In this document: one piece after another, positions 1 through 9,768 of the stretch | How positions within the stretch are numbered: the stretch's first letter is position 1 | Layout of the letters: every line of letters begins with the position of its first letter | Assembly: GCF_018336155.1 (NCBI RefSeq) | Contig: NZ_JAGYHF010000005.1 | Coordinates: forward strand, 124,001-188,000 | Direction: 5' to 3' | DNA length: 64,000 bases | From: Pseudomonas rustica | GTDB lineage: Bacteria; Pseudomonadota; Gammaproteobacteria; Pseudomonadales; Pseudomonadaceae | Program-made: the position numbers and the translations under genes | Notes under the pieces: generated by a model | What the model saw: the letters and a program-made list of their open reading frames with translations, nothing else | What the model was told of the DNA's origin: nothing | Databases searched by the model: none

Positions 1-2
1 TG

Positions 3-86
3 CTCAACACGGCGCGGATGGGCTGGTTCTCGTCAGACCGGACGATTCGTGAGTACGCCACGGAGATCTGGAAAGCACTGGAGTAA
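3..86 (+). CDS. glgP: Glycogen/alpha-glucan phosphorylase, C-terminal end (partial)
   Basis: Only the last 27 codons and the TAA stop are inside the window. The visible peptide contains MGWFSSDRTIREYATEIW, which matches the typical C-terminus of glycogen phosphorylases (E. coli GlgP has a closely similar MGYFSSDRTIKEYA stretch, from memory). These PLP-dependent cytosolic enzymes release glucose-1-phosphate from glycogen or maltodextrin. The catalytic part lies before position 1 and cannot be judged. A palindromic repeat ending in a T run follows and may help end transcription. Confidence 0.8.
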   Translation, partial: LNTARMGWFSSDRTIREYATEIWKALE

Positions 87-120
87 CTTTGCGCTCGGCT
101 CGATATAATCGCGCGCCAGA

Positions 121-198
121 AAAGATCGCAGCCTGCGGCAGCTCCTACACAGGTGTTCGCATAACCCTGTAGGAGCTGCCGCAGGCTGCGATCTTTTT
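121..198. repeat. Family A inverted REP pair (about 78 bp)
   Basis: Two arms of about 32 bases, AGATCGCAGCCTGCGGCAGC plus CTCCTACA and its reverse complement, flank a short spacer. The same arm recurs near 13.3, 15.4, 25.4, 37.1, 43.7, 51.4, 53.5 and 56.2 kb. It is a REP doublet typical of fluorescent pseudomonads. The right arm ends in a T run, so it could also act as a terminator for glgP. Confidence 0.85.
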
Positions 199-253
199 GG
201 GTCAGGCTGCGCTAATCTTCCCGGATTGGCCTTCGCGCTTAGGGATATCGACC

Positions 254-3200
254 ATGCAATGGATGTTCATGTTGATCGGGCTGGTGCTCGGCTGGCTGCT
301 CGACGAGTCGTTCAGTGATGCGCTGTTGGGCGCGTTGCTGGGGCTGGTGATCGGGCAGACGCTGCGCATCGCGCGGCTTGGCTCGCAAGCGGCAGAGCAA
401 CAGCAGCAACTTGAACAGGCGAAGGTCGCGTTGCAGGGCGTCGAGCAGCGGCTGTTTCTGCTGGAAGGCGCGCCGGTTCGTGCCGCACCATCACCGAGTG
501 CAGCACCGGTTGCCGAGCTAGTCGCAGACCCCATCAAAACCGTCGAAGAAGCCCCAGCCCCTGAATTGGTCTGGGAGCTGCCACCCGAACTCGAACCGAT
601 TTCCGCCGTCGCCAGCGAAACCAGCCAACCGCTGCCTGCCGATGTCTGGAATCTCGACGCCGTTACTCCCGAACCACAAAAACCCGCCGAACCCCGTGGC
701 CCGAACCTCATCGAGCGCGGCATCAGTGCCGCGCGCAATTGGCTGTTCGGCGGCAACACCGTGCTGCGCGTCGGCGTGGTGTTGTTGTTTTTCGGTCTGG
801 CGTTCCTGCTGCGTTACGCCACCGAAGGCATGGTCGTGCCGATCGAGTTGCGTTACGCCGGTGTCGCAGCCGCCGCGCTGGGCTTGCTCGCGCTGGGCTG
901 GTGGCTACGCAATCGCAACAGTAATTACGCATTGATGCTGCAAGGCACCGGGATCGCGGTGTTGTACCTGACGGTATTTGCGGCGATGCGTCTGCATCCG
1001 CTGCTCGATCCTTCTGCCGCGCTGGGCTTGCTGGTCGCGGTCACGGTGTTCTCGGCGATTCTGGCGATCACCCAGGATGCGCTGGGCCTGGCTGCCGCAG
1101 CCGCGTTGGGCGGTTTCGCCGCGCCGATCCTGACCTCGACCGGCGCCGGTAACCACGTCGCGCTGTTCAGTTATTTCGCGTTGCTCAACGCCGGCATTCT
1201 CGCCATCGCCTGGTTCAAGGCCTGGCGCCTGCTCAACCTGATCGGCTTCGTCGGCACCTTCGGCATCGGTTTCGCCTGGGGCCTGCGTTCGTATGCGCCG
1301 GAGCTGTTGTGGAGCACCGAGCCGTTTCTGATTCTGTTCTTCCTGATGTACCTCGGCATCGGCCTGTTGTTTGCCCGACGCAAATTGCTCGACGTGCCCG
1401 ATGCCCCGGCGGACGGCGACCGTGATGCCTTGCTGCACTGGTCGGCGCGCAAGGGCGACTACGTCGACGGGACGATGCTGTTCGGCCCGCCGATCATTGG
1501 TTTCGGATTGCAGTTCGCGTTGGTGCAGCATCTGGAATTCGCCGCCGCGTTCAGCGCGCTGGCGCTCGGCATGATTTACATGGCGCTGGCCAAGGTGTTG
1601 ATGGGTGGCCGCGCGGCGTTGCTGGGCGAAACCTGTCTGGCGCTCGGGGTGATTTTCGCCAGTCTGGCGATTCCGCTGGGGCTGGATGCTCGCTGGACCT
1701 CGGCGGCGTGGGCCGTGGAGGGGGCGGGGATTTTCTGGCTCGGTCTGCGTCAGCATCGACCGTTTGCGCGGGCGTTCGCGTTGCTGCTGCAACTGGGCTC
1801 GGCGTTGGCGTTTCTCAGTCAGTTGCGGGTTGGCGAAAGCAGCCTGCTCGACGGTGCTCCGCTCGGCGCGTTGATGCTCGGCAGCGCTTTGCTGTTCAGC
1901 TTTTATCAACTGCGCAAGGCCTCGGCGGAGCAGACTTCGCCATGGGAGCGCCAAGGCCTGCCAGTGCTGGCCTGTCTGGGCCTGACCTTCCTCTACCTGC
2001 TGGCGCCGCTGTTTTTCTTCACGCAGGGCTCGGCGATCAGTTGGGCGCTGGCCGGGTTGGTGACGTTGTTCGTCGGCCTGCGGATTCAGTCGCGCACGTT
2101 CCTGTTCACCGCGTTTGCCGTGCAATTGCTCGGCGGCGCTTTGTTCCTCTTGCGTCTGCAAGGCGCGGGCGAGGATTCAGCGGCGGTGTTCAGCGCCGGT
2201 TGGAGCGGTTTGCTCAGTGCTTCGCTGATTGGTCTGGCGTTGATCGCCGGCATGCTGTTGGCGGCTCGCGATGAAATGGTGCGCAGCGATGTACGCCTGC
2301 TGCGCGGTTTGTCGGTGGTGTTGCTGGCCGGTCTGGTGCTGATCAATCTGGCGGTGCTGTTCGTGCTGCCGTGGCAGACCGCGAGCGCGGTGTGGGCCGC
2401 GAGTGGTTTGTTGATTATCTGGCTGAGCCTGTACCTCAAGCAGCGCGTGAGTTTTGTTTTTGGACTGCTGTTGCAAGTGATCGGTGGCGCGGCGTTTCTG
2501 TTCGCTGGCCCCGAACTGCTCGGGCCGCTGTCCAGCGAAGGACTGAAACCGCTGGCCCACGGCGGATTCTGGACGCCGCTGGTGCTGGGGCTGGCCGCGA
2601 TGATCGGTGCGTGGCGCCTGCAACTGGGCAATCACGCTTCGGCATTCGATGCGTTGAGTTTGCAGCGTTTGTCCGAAGTTTTGCTGGTGTGGGGCGCGGG
2701 TTGGTGGGCGCTGGCGTGGGTCAGTGAAGTGCTGCGTTTTGCTACGCCGAATCTGCAAGGCACGTTGCTGCTGTTGGTTGCAGCGGTGAGCGTGGCGTTG
2801 TGGACGGTGTTGTCGCTGCGCCTGAAATGGCCGGCGCTGGGTTTGCTTTGCACCTTGCTGATTCCGGCGGCGGGGCTGGTGTTGCTCGCTGCCTGGCATT
2901 CGCGTTATCACCCGGCGGCCGATTTCGGTTGGCTGGCGTGGGCAGCGGTGTTCGCCGTGCATTTCTTCAGTCTGCGCCGCTTGGCGCCGATGTTGCCGGC
3001 GCGCGCTTTGAGCACCGCGCATGTGCTCGGCTGCTGGCTATTGATCGGCGTGCTGGCGCTGGAATTGCGCTACGGCCTGCTGTTGTTGTCCGAGCAATAC
3101 AACGCCTGGCGCTGGTTGGGCTGGGCGATTCTGCCGAGCCTGTATTTGCTGATGGCGGCGGCGCCGCGCGCCTGGCCGTGGCCGGTCGCAGCGTTTGCCC

Positions 3201-3838
3201 GCGAGTACCGCTTTTACGCCGCTGCGCCGTTGGCGGTGCTGATGCTCGCGTGGTTCTGGCTGGCGAATGGCGTCAGCGATGGCAATGCCGAACCGTTGCC
3301 GTACGTGCCGCTGCTCAACCCCTTAGAGTTGGGTTTGTTGTTCGCGCTGTTCGGCGTTTATGTGTGGTCGCGCAGTGCGGTTTCGCAGCTGTCGATTCGT
3401 CAGGACTACGCCGAATACGCGACGCAATTGATCGCCGGGGTTTCGCTGTTCGCCTTCTGCACGGCGTTGGTCACCCGCGCCGCGCACCATTGGGCGGGGA
3501 TTCCGTTTGAGCTGGATACGCTGCTCGCTTCGATGCTGGTGCAGGCGGGCTTGTCCATCGTCTGGACGCTGATGGCGCTGGGGCTGATGATCGGCGGGCA
3601 TCTGCGTCATCGTCGCGAAGTGTGGCTGATCGGCGCGGCGTTGATTGCGCTGGTCGTGGCCAAACTGATTTTTGTCGAATTGAGCAACCGTGGCGGCCTC
3701 GCCCGGATCGTCTCGTTTATCGGCGTGGGCGTGTTGCTGCTGGTGGTCGGCTATTTCGCGCCGCTGCCGCCCAAACGCGTCGATGCTGACCCGGCGGCGG
3801 ACAAACCGGCCCCGGACACCGAAGGAGTTTCATCTTGA
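254..3838 (+). CDS. DUF2339 family polytopic membrane protein
   Basis: A 1194-residue integral inner-membrane protein. A hydrophobic N-terminal hairpin (residues about 2-37) is followed by a Gln-rich, probably coiled segment (about 45-70) and a Pro/Glu-rich linker to about 150. The rest is almost continuously hydrophobic, with well over 20 likely membrane segments. This layout matches the DUF2339 family, whose function is unknown. I chose the ATG at 254 because AGGGA lies 8 bases upstream; an in-frame TTG at 197 would start inside the REP arm. Its stop overlaps the start of the DUF3999 gene, so the two are probably translationally coupled and work together. Confidence 0.85.
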   Translation: MQWMFMLIGLVLGWLLDESFSDALLGALLGLVIGQTLRIARLGSQAAEQQQQLEQAKVALQGVEQRLFLLEGAPVRAAPSPSAAPVAELVADPIKTVEEAPAPELVWELPPELEPISAVASETSQPLPADVWNLDAVTPEPQKPAEPRGPNLIERGISAARNWLFGGNTVLRVGVVLLFFGLAFLLRYATEGMVVPIELRYAGVAAAALGLLALGWWLRNRNSNYALMLQGTGIAVLYLTVFAAMRLHPLLDPSAALGLLVAVTVFSAILAITQDALGLAAAAALGGFAAPILTSTGAGNHVALFSYFALLNAGILAIAWFKAWRLLNLIGFVGTFGIGFAWGLRSYAPELLWSTEPFLILFFLMYLGIGLLFARRKLLDVPDAPADGDRDALLHWSARKGDYVDGTMLFGPPIIGFGLQFALVQHLEFAAAFSALALGMIYMALAKVLMGGRAALLGETCLALGVIFASLAIPLGLDARWTSAAWAVEGAGIFWLGLRQHRPFARAFALLLQLGSALAFLSQLRVGESSLLDGAPLGALMLGSALLFSFYQLRKASAEQTSPWERQGLPVLACLGLTFLYLLAPLFFFTQGSAISWALAGLVTLFVGLRIQSRTFLFTAFAVQLLGGALFLLRLQGAGEDSAAVFSAGWSGLLSASLIGLALIAGMLLAARDEMVRSDVRLLRGLSVVLLAGLVLINLAVLFVLPWQTASAVWAASGLLIIWLSLYLKQRVSFVFGLLLQVIGGAAFLFAGPELLGPLSSEGLKPLAHGGFWTPLVLGLAAMIGAWRLQLGNHASAFDALSLQRLSEVLLVWGAGWWALAWVSEVLRFATPNLQGTLLLLVAAVSVALWTVLSLRLKWPALGLLCTLLIPAAGLVLLAAWHSRYHPAADFGWLAWAAVFAVHFFSLRRLAPMLPARALSTAHVLGCWLLIGVLALELRYGLLLLSEQYNAWRWLGWAILPSLYLLMAAAPRAWPWPVAAFAREYRFYAAAPLAVLMLAWFWLANGVSDGNAEPLPYVPLLNPLELGLLFALFGVYVWSRSAVSQLSIRQDYAEYATQLIAGVSLFAFCTALVTRAAHHWAGIPFELDTLLASMLVQAGLSIVWTLMALGLMIGGHLRHRREVWLIGAALIALVVAKLIFVELSNRGGLARIVSFIGVGVLLLVVGYFAPLPPKRVDADPAADKPAPDTEGVSS

Positions 3839-5199
3839 GTCGCATGCTGAATCTGGGTTGGTTGGCGTTGGGCGTGGTGATGGCTGCCGGCGCCCAGGAA
3901 AAACCGGCGGACTTCGCCACGCAAGTGCCGCTGTCGGTCAGCGGCGACGGGCCGTGGTATCGCCTCGAACTGCCGCTGAATGTGCAATTGCAGGCGCGCC
4001 AGACCGATCTCAGTGACCTGCGCGTGTTCAACGCCGCCGGCGAAGCGCAGGCGTACGCCTTGGCGCGCGAATCGGCACAGACCCGCGATGACGGTCAGTT
4101 GCACGAGGTGAAGTGGTTCCCGCTGTACAACGCCGCCGATTCGAATGAACACGTGCCGAACGTGCGCGTGCAGTCGACCACCAACGGCACGCTGGTCGAA
4201 GTGCAGCCGTCGAGTCAGTTGGAGGCGGGCGAGGAAGTGCTGCGCGGTTGGCTGCTCGATGCCAGCGCGATCAAGGCGCCGTTGCAGCAGTTGATCCTCG
4301 ACTGGACCAGCGAGCGCGATGGCTTTCAGCGTTTCAGCATCGAAGCCAGTGATGACTTGCAGCACTGGCAGGCGTGGGGCGAGGGGCAGGTCGCGCGCCT
4401 GACGTTTTCCGATGAGCGCATCGAGCAGCATGAAGTGACGCTGCCGGGGCAATCCGCGCGCTATTTGCGCCTGTTGTGGGATTCGCCGAGTTCGGCGCCG
4501 ACCATCACCTCGGCACAGTTGAAAAGCAGCGATCCGCGCAACGTTCCGCTGCCGTTGGTCTGGTCGCAAGCGTTGTCTGGCAGCAGCACCAAGGCTGGCG
4601 AGTACAGCTGGCAGTTGCCCATGGGGCTGAACGTCGAGCGCGTGCAGGTCGAGCTGAAACAACCGAACAGTCTGGCGCCGGTGACACTGGCCGGGCGCCG
4701 CGAAAGCAGCTTGCCGTGGCAGGAACTGAGCAACGGTTTGCTGTATCGCCTGACGCAGAATGGCCAGGACGTGGTGCAGAACGAATTGCAGCTCTACGGG
4801 CAAACCGTGCAGCAGTTGAAGTTGACGGTGGATGAGCGCGGCGGTGGTTTGGGTGAGCAGGCGCCGAGTTTGAAATATGCGGTGCGCGCGACCCAGGTGA
4901 TTTTCCTTGCGCGCGGCGAGGGGCCGTACAGTCTGGCGGTGGGCAATGCGACGGTGAAAACGGCGAATCTGCCGTTGGCGACGCTGATTCCGGATTTCAA
5001 ACCGGAGAAGTTGGTGGGGCTGGGTAAGGCTGTGGTTGGGGGGGAAGTGGTGGCGACGCAGACTTCGACGGCCACGACGGCGGCTGTGGCGGAGACCAAT
5101 TGGAAGAAGATTGGGTTGTGGGCGGTGTTGTTGCTGAGTGTGGTGTTTTTGGGGGCGATGGCGTTTAGTTTGTTGCGTAAACCGCCAACCAGCAACTGA
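3835..5199 (+). CDS. DUF3999 family envelope protein
   Basis: A 454-residue protein with an N-terminal signal-like hydrophobic stretch (ending near AAGAQEK), a large beta-rich periplasmic region and one C-terminal membrane segment (about 425-445) followed by LRKPP. The middle (about 160-235) reads like a discoidin/F5-8C-type beta-sandwich, with FSIEASDDLQHWQ and later ARYLRLLW; this fold call is inference. The start is a TTG overlapping the upstream stop by four bases. DUF3999 genes commonly follow DUF2339 genes, so a shared envelope complex is likely. No enzymatic motif is visible. Confidence 0.8.
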   Translation: MSRMLNLGWLALGVVMAAGAQEKPADFATQVPLSVSGDGPWYRLELPLNVQLQARQTDLSDLRVFNAAGEAQAYALARESAQTRDDGQLHEVKWFPLYNAADSNEHVPNVRVQSTTNGTLVEVQPSSQLEAGEEVLRGWLLDASAIKAPLQQLILDWTSERDGFQRFSIEASDDLQHWQAWGEGQVARLTFSDERIEQHEVTLPGQSARYLRLLWDSPSSAPTITSAQLKSSDPRNVPLPLVWSQALSGSSTKAGEYSWQLPMGLNVERVQVELKQPNSLAPVTLAGRRESSLPWQELSNGLLYRLTQNGQDVVQNELQLYGQTVQQLKLTVDERGGGLGEQAPSLKYAVRATQVIFLARGEGPYSLAVGNATVKTANLPLATLIPDFKPEKLVGLGKAVVGGEVVATQTSTATTAAVAETNWKKIGLWAVLLLSVVFLGAMAFSLLRKPPTSN

Positions 5200-5221
5200 G
5201 AATGGCTGGCGCTGCGCGCCA

Positions 5222-5298
5222 TTCGCGAGCAAGCCCGCTCCCACACTGGATTTGTGAACGACGCAGATCCAATGTGGGAGCGGGCTTGCTCGCGAAAG
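5222..5298. repeat. Family B inverted REP pair
   Basis: Arms CGCGAGCAAGCCCGCTCCCA and its reverse complement around a spacer of about 25 bases. Further copies lie at 10.35 and 58.6 kb. It follows the DUF3999 gene. The rest of the roughly 310-base gap up to fbp shows no gene that I can support. Confidence 0.85.
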
Positions 5299-5509
5299 CG
5301 GTCTCTCAATCAATACATACCCCAAACCGCTCAGCCTTCGTCGGATTTCGGACTACGCTAAATCCGCTACCTGAACTCTCCACCGACAATCACGTCTCAT
5401 GCAGGCAATTACACCCCAACGCACGTTACCGGGCGTCTTCGCTCGCTACGGTTTCAGACTCCCTGTAAACTGCGCGGGTTTTTAGCCCCCCATTCCACCG
5501 GAGCCGTCC

Positions 5510-6520
5510 ATGTCCCGCGTTACCCTGAGTCGCTATTTGATTGAGCAGACCCGCAGCAATAACACTCCTGCCGATCTGCGTTTCCTGATCGAAGTGGTCG
5601 CGCGTGCTTGCAAAGAAATCAGCCACGCCGTGTCCAAAGGCGCCCTGGGTGGTGTTCTGGGCAGCATGGGCACTGAAAACGTCCAAGGCGAAGTGCAGAA
5701 GAAACTCGACGTGATCTCCAACGAGATCCTGCTCGAAGCCAACGAATGGGGCGGTCACCTGGCCGGCATGGCGTCCGAAGAAATGGACAATGCCTATCAG
5801 ATCCCGGGCAAATACCCGAAAGGCGCGTACCTGCTGGTATTCGACCCACTGGACGGCTCGTCGAACATCGACATCAACGCCCCGGTCGGCACCATCTTCT
5901 CCGTACTGCGTTGCCCGAACGAATACCTGAGCCAGAACGAGCCGCTGAACGAGAAAGCGTTCCTGCAGCCAGGCACTCAGCAAGTTGCCGCCGGTTACGC
6001 AATCTACGGCCCGCAAACCATGCTGGTGCTGACCCTCGGCGACGGCGTTAAAGGCTTCACCCTGGATCGCGAAATGGGCAGCTTCGTGCTGACTCACGAA
6101 GACATCACCATTCCTGAATCGACCCAGGAATTCGCCATTAACATGTCCAACCAGCGTCACTGGGAAGCCCCGGTACAACGTTACGTTGGCGAGTTGCTGG
6201 CCGGTGAAGAAGGTCCGCTGAAAAAGAACTACAACATGCGTTGGGTCGCGGCGATGGTTGCCGACGTACACCGCATTCTGACCCGTGGCGGTCTGTTCAT
6301 GTACCCGCGCGACAGCCGTGAGCCATCCAAACCAGGCAAACTGCGTCTGATGTACGAAGCCAACCCGATGTCGTTCCTGGTGGAACAAGCGGGCGGCGCG
6401 TCCACCGACGGTCACCAGCGCATCCTCGACATCCAGCCTGAAGGCCTGCACCAGCGCGTAGCGGTGTTCCTCGGCTCGAAAGAAGAAGTCGCACGCGCGA
6501 CGGCCTACCACAAGGAATAA
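5510..6520 (+). CDS. fbp: Class I fructose-1,6-bisphosphatase
   Basis: A 336-residue cytosolic enzyme that hydrolyses fructose-1,6-bisphosphate to fructose-6-phosphate, the committed step of gluconeogenesis. The Mg-binding [11 protein letters not shown] signature is present near residues 118-128, along with [20 protein letters not shown] towards the C-terminus. Length is normal for the family. The ATG has a GGAG-containing leader (ccggagccgtcc). Pseudomonads rely on Entner-Doudoroff catabolism and gluconeogenesis from organic and amino acids, so the enzyme is central here. The DUF924 gene begins three bases after its stop and is probably cotranscribed. Confidence 0.97.
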   Translation: MSRVTLSRYLIEQTRSNNTPADLRFLIEVVARACKEISHAVSKGALGGVLGSMGTENVQGEVQKKLDVISNEILLEANEWGGHLAGMASEEMDNAYQIPGKYPKGAYLLVFDPLDGSSNIDINAPVGTIFSVLRCPNEYLSQNEPLNEKAFLQPGTQQVAAGYAIYGPQTMLVLTLGDGVKGFTLDREMGSFVLTHEDITIPESTQEFAINMSNQRHWEAPVQRYVGELLAGEEGPLKKNYNMRWVAAMVADVHRILTRGGLFMYPRDSREPSKPGKLRLMYEANPMSFLVEQAGGASTDGHQRILDIQPEGLHQRVAVFLGSKEEVARATAYHKE

Positions 6521-6523
6521 ACC

Positions 6524-7126
6524 ATGACCGCGCCCTGGCAGCCGTTGCTCGATTGGTGGTTCGGACATGCCGAATCCCCGGACGACATTTCGGCTGACAA
6601 GGGCAAGTTATGGTTCGGTAAGCGAGACAGCCAAGACCTCGAAGCGCAGACGCGTTTCGGGGTCTTTGTCGATCAGGCCCTGGCTGGCGAATTGACCGAG
6701 TGGACGCAACGTCCCGAAGGTTGGCTGGCGCTGGTGTTACTGCTCGATCAACTGCCGCGAATGATCTTTCGCGACACCCCCAAAGCATTTTCCGGTGATC
6801 TGCGCGCGCAGAAACTCGTCGCCCAAGGCATTGCCGCGGATTTTGATCGGCAGTTGAAACCGATCCAGCGAGTGTTCATTTATCTGGTGTTCGAACACTG
6901 CGAAAACCTCGCGGTGCAGAACGAAGCCGTTTCCAGGTTTATCGAACTGGTGGCTGAACAGCCGGAAGGTGAACGGGCGGTGTTTGCCGATAACCTGGAT
7001 TATGCCGAACGGCATCAGAAAGTGATCGCGCGGTTTGGCCGGTTTCCGCATCGCAATGCGGTGTTGGGGCGGGAGTCTACGGTGGAGGAGTTGGTGTTTC
7101 TTTCCGAACCTGGGTCAAGGTTCTAA
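6524..7126 (+). CDS. DUF924 family protein
   Basis: A 200-residue soluble protein of the DUF924 family, which folds as an all-helical, TPR-like bundle (family knowledge). Family-typical stretches include LALVLLLDQLPRMIFRDTP near residue 67 and YAERHQKVIARFGRFPHRN near the C-terminus. No catalytic motif is known and the biochemical role is undefined. It starts immediately after fbp with almost no gap, suggesting one transcript, but nothing visible ties its function to gluconeogenesis. Confidence 0.85.
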   Translation: MTAPWQPLLDWWFGHAESPDDISADKGKLWFGKRDSQDLEAQTRFGVFVDQALAGELTEWTQRPEGWLALVLLLDQLPRMIFRDTPKAFSGDLRAQKLVAQGIAADFDRQLKPIQRVFIYLVFEHCENLAVQNEAVSRFIELVAEQPEGERAVFADNLDYAERHQKVIARFGRFPHRNAVLGRESTVEELVFLSEPGSRF

Positions 7127-7133
7127 GGGCTTG

Positions 7134-7294
7134 CCCTCACCCTAGCCCTCTCCCGGAGGGAGAGGGGACTGACCGAGGTGTCTGGGCTTGATACATCGAC
7201 CTGAGATATCGAGTCGAACTCAGGTTTGAACAGCGCGAAGATCTGCTCCCTTTCCCCCTCGCCCCCCCTGGGGGAGAGGGCTGGGGTGAGGGGG
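7134..7294. repeat. Family C long nested palindrome (about 160 bp)
   Basis: Outer arms are CCCTCACCCTAGCCCTCTCC and, at the far end, its approximate reverse complement GGAGAGGGCTGGGGTGAGGG. An inner imperfect pair (cgacctga... / ...tcaggt) sits between. Related copies lie at 23.1, 31.8-32.1, 45.3 and 61.4 kb. Here it separates two genes that converge. Confidence 0.85.
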
Positions 7295-7308
7295 TAAAGC
7301 CCTTGATC

Positions 7309-9201
7309 TTAAATGCGGAAACTACCCACCAATTGCTTCAACCGCGCCGCCTGCTGCTCCAGATCCGAGCAAACCCGCAACGTCGCCTGCAGGTTCTCCA
7401 CACCTTCCTGATTCAGCGTGTTGATCTCGTTGATATCGACATTGATCGACTCGACCACAGCGGTCTGCTCTTCAGTCGCGGTCGCCACCGACTGGTTCAT
7501 CCCGTCGATCTCACCGATACGCTGAGTCACGCTGCCCAAGCGCTCACCAGCCTGATTGGCGATGCCGACGCTGCTTTCGCTCTCGCGCTGGCTCTCGGTC
7601 ATGATGCTGACCGCCTGACGTGCGCCGACCTGCAGTTCTTCGATCATCTTCTGCACTTGCTGCGCCGAGTCCTGAGTGCGGTGCGCCAGATTGCGCACTT
7701 CATCCGCAACCACGGCGAAACCACGCCCGGCTTCACCGGCACGCGCTGCTTCGATCGCGGCGTTGAGCGCGAGCAAGTTGGTTTGCTGCGAGATGCTGGT
7801 GATCACTTCGAGGATCTGGCCGATGTTCACCGTGTTGGCGTTCAGCGTTTCGATGTTGCCGCAGGAGTCGCTGATCTTCGCCGACAGCTGTTGCATGGCC
7901 GAAATGGTTTTATCCACCACCTGCTGACCGTCCACCGCGAGGCTGCGCGCATCGCTGGAATGCTGCGAGGCGAGGGCGGCGTTCTGGGCGATTTCCTGCG
8001 CGGCGGCGCCGAGCTGATTGATCGCGGCGGCGACGCTGTTGGTGCGGGTGGCTTGCTGATCCGAGTTGTACATCGACGAGTTCGACGCCGCGACCACGCG
8101 CAGGGCGACTTCGTTGACCTGGCCGGTGGCCGAGGACACTTCGCGGATCGAGGTGTGGATGCGCTCAACAAAACGGTTGAACGAAGTGCCCAGCGCGCCG
8201 AATTCATCGTTGCCGTGGATCACCAGACGTTTGGTCAGATCGCCTTCACCTTCGGCGATGTCATGCATGGCGCGACCCATGGTCAGCAGCGGCTGCATCA
8301 ACACGCGGATGAGCATGCCGAGCAGGGCGATGATGATCACTACGGCGATGACCATGGCGATCAGTGCCGAGGTGCGGAATTCGCTGAGCATGGCGAACGC
8401 GGTTTCTTTATCGAGCACCAGCGCCACGTACCAGTCGGCAGATGGCACACCGTTGACGTGGGTGAAAGAGATCAACTGCGTCTTGCCGTCGAACTCGACT
8501 TCCTTCAGGCCCGGAGTGACTTTCGGCGCACCGTTCGGGTAGGCCTCGGCGAGGGTCTTGAGCACCAGTTTGCTGTCCGGGTGAATCAGGATCTTGCCGT
8601 CGGCACTGACGATGAACGCGTGACCGTGACCGCCGAAGTTCAGCGAGTTGATGATCGCGCTGACGCTGGTCAGGTCGATGTCGGCACCGGCGACGCCGAG
8701 CATCTGGCCCTGACGCTGCACCGGGGTGGCGACGGTGATCACCAGTTTGCCCGAGGAGGCGGCGATGTACGGTTCGGTGACGATAGTCTGCTGCGCGCTG
8801 TTCGCCGCTTTATACCAGCCGCGTGCGCGCGGGTCGTAATCCGGCGCGCGGTTGCCGGCCGGCACGGAGAACATCACGCCGTCGGCACCACCGAAGTAGC
8901 TGAGCTGGAAATTACCGGTGTAGGCGGGCAGGTCGATGATGCGTTTGAGGCTGGCCGGAGCATTGCCGTCGACTACCACTTGCTGCGACAGCGATTGCAG
9001 CAATTGAATGCGACTCTCCAGCCAGGTCTGGATGTTGCTGGTGGTCAGGCTGCCCAGTTCCTGCATCGACGCTTCGGTGCTGGTGCTCAGCGCTTCGCGC
9101 TGTCGATAGTCGTTGAAGAAAATGAAACAGGCGAACGCAACGGCCACCACGAGGGCGGCAGCCAACAAAATCTTGTGGCTGAATTTCATGTTTCTGGTCA
9201 T
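7309..9201 (-). CDS. Methyl-accepting chemotaxis protein with dCache_1 sensor domain
   Basis: A 630-residue chemoreceptor: TM1 at about 9-29, a periplasmic double-Cache domain (about 38-275), TM2, HAMP, and the cytoplasmic signalling hairpin with [20 protein letters not shown]. In the sensor, Y122, R127, W129, Y130 and D174 fall at the positions of the PctA residues Y121, R126, W128, Y129 and D173 known to bind the amino-acid backbone. An amino-acid ligand is therefore likely (inference). No C-terminal CheR-binding pentapeptide is evident; it ends in LVGSFRI. I start at the ATG at 9201; a second ATG at 9189 (MKFSH) is also possible. It stands alone, facing away from the small lipoprotein gene. 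Confidence 0.93.
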   Translation of the reverse strand: MTRNMKFSHKILLAAALVVAVAFACFIFFNDYRQREALSTSTEASMQELGSLTTSNIQTWLESRIQLLQSLSQQVVVDGNAPASLKRIIDLPAYTGNFQLSYFGGADGVMFSVPAGNRAPDYDPRARGWYKAANSAQQTIVTEPYIAASSGKLVITVATPVQRQGQMLGVAGADIDLTSVSAIINSLNFGGHGHAFIVSADGKILIHPDSKLVLKTLAEAYPNGAPKVTPGLKEVEFDGKTQLISFTHVNGVPSADWYVALVLDKETAFAMLSEFRTSALIAMVIAVVIIIALLGMLIRVLMQPLLTMGRAMHDIAEGEGDLTKRLVIHGNDEFGALGTSFNRFVERIHTSIREVSSATGQVNEVALRVVAASNSSMYNSDQQATRTNSVAAAINQLGAAAQEIAQNAALASQHSSDARSLAVDGQQVVDKTISAMQQLSAKISDSCGNIETLNANTVNIGQILEVITSISQQTNLLALNAAIEAARAGEAGRGFAVVADEVRNLAHRTQDSAQQVQKMIEELQVGARQAVSIMTESQRESESSVGIANQAGERLGSVTQRIGEIDGMNQSVATATEEQTAVVESINVDINEINTLNQEGVENLQATLRVCSDLEQQAARLKQLVGSFRI

Positions 9202-9483
9202 CGAATGAGCTACCGCGAAGGGGCTGATCAAGAAAGGGCGGCAATTTGCCACACAGGGAGGCTTTGCGCTGCTCTTGTTTCGACCGGGCCGCGCCAAAGA
9301 TTAGGCCTTTTATGCGAATTGCGACGAAATGCTCAAAAGCGCGACAAAGTGTCTGATTTATCGGCAAAAGCCAGACGAGCGGAGCAATAAATAGGCGCCT
9401 CGGGAGGGAACCAGACACCACTTTTCTCTTCTAAGCTTCTGGTTGGCCCCATGCCATCCCCCTTCCGTTCCAGGAGTTACACC

Positions 9484-9738
9484 ATGTCGCTGCGATCTAT
9501 CGCCCTTTTGTCGTTCTGCGTGCTGTTGGCCGCCTGCGGCAAGATCAATCAGGAAAACTACTCGAAGCTCTCGGCCGGCATGGCCAAGACCGAAGTTGAG
9601 ACCTTGTTGGGCAAACCGACTGATTGCTCGGGCGCGCTCGGCATGTCCAGTTGCACCTGGGGCGACAAAAACAGCTTTATCAGCGTGCAGTACGCCGGTG
9701 ACAAAGTGCTGATGTTTTCCGGCCAAGGCCTGAAGTAA
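9484..9738 (+). CDS. Small lipoprotein, SmpA/OmlA-like fold
   Basis: An 84-residue protein with a lipoprotein signal peptide ending in a lipobox, LLAACG, so Cys19 would be lipidated. The mature part has YSKLSAGMAKTEVETLLGKP, the helix-turn signature of the SmpA/OmlA/DUF3862-like BLIP fold, then a Cys-containing strand region (CSGALGMSSCTWG). Two cysteines may form a disulphide. The ATG is chosen for its CAGGAG leader. Function is unknown; related proteins act in the outer membrane. The lipocalin gene follows 30 bases later, suggesting a two-gene lipoprotein operon. Confidence 0.85.
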   Translation: MSLRSIALLSFCVLLAACGKINQENYSKLSAGMAKTEVETLLGKPTDCSGALGMSSCTWGDKNSFISVQYAGDKVLMFSGQGLK

Positions 9739-9768
9739 ACCGGGGCCTCGCGCCCACGGAGAAGAAAA

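Noticed and set aside
905..2161. 418-codon minus-strand frame inside the DUF2339 gene
   Set aside because: It is Gln/Arg-rich and low in hydrophobic residues, the typical complement of Leu/Ala-rich membrane coding sequence.
7303..9390. 695-codon plus-strand frame opposite the dCache chemoreceptor
   Set aside because: It mirrors the whole receptor gene and has no recognisable domain or credible start; the receptor signalling domain is unmistakable.
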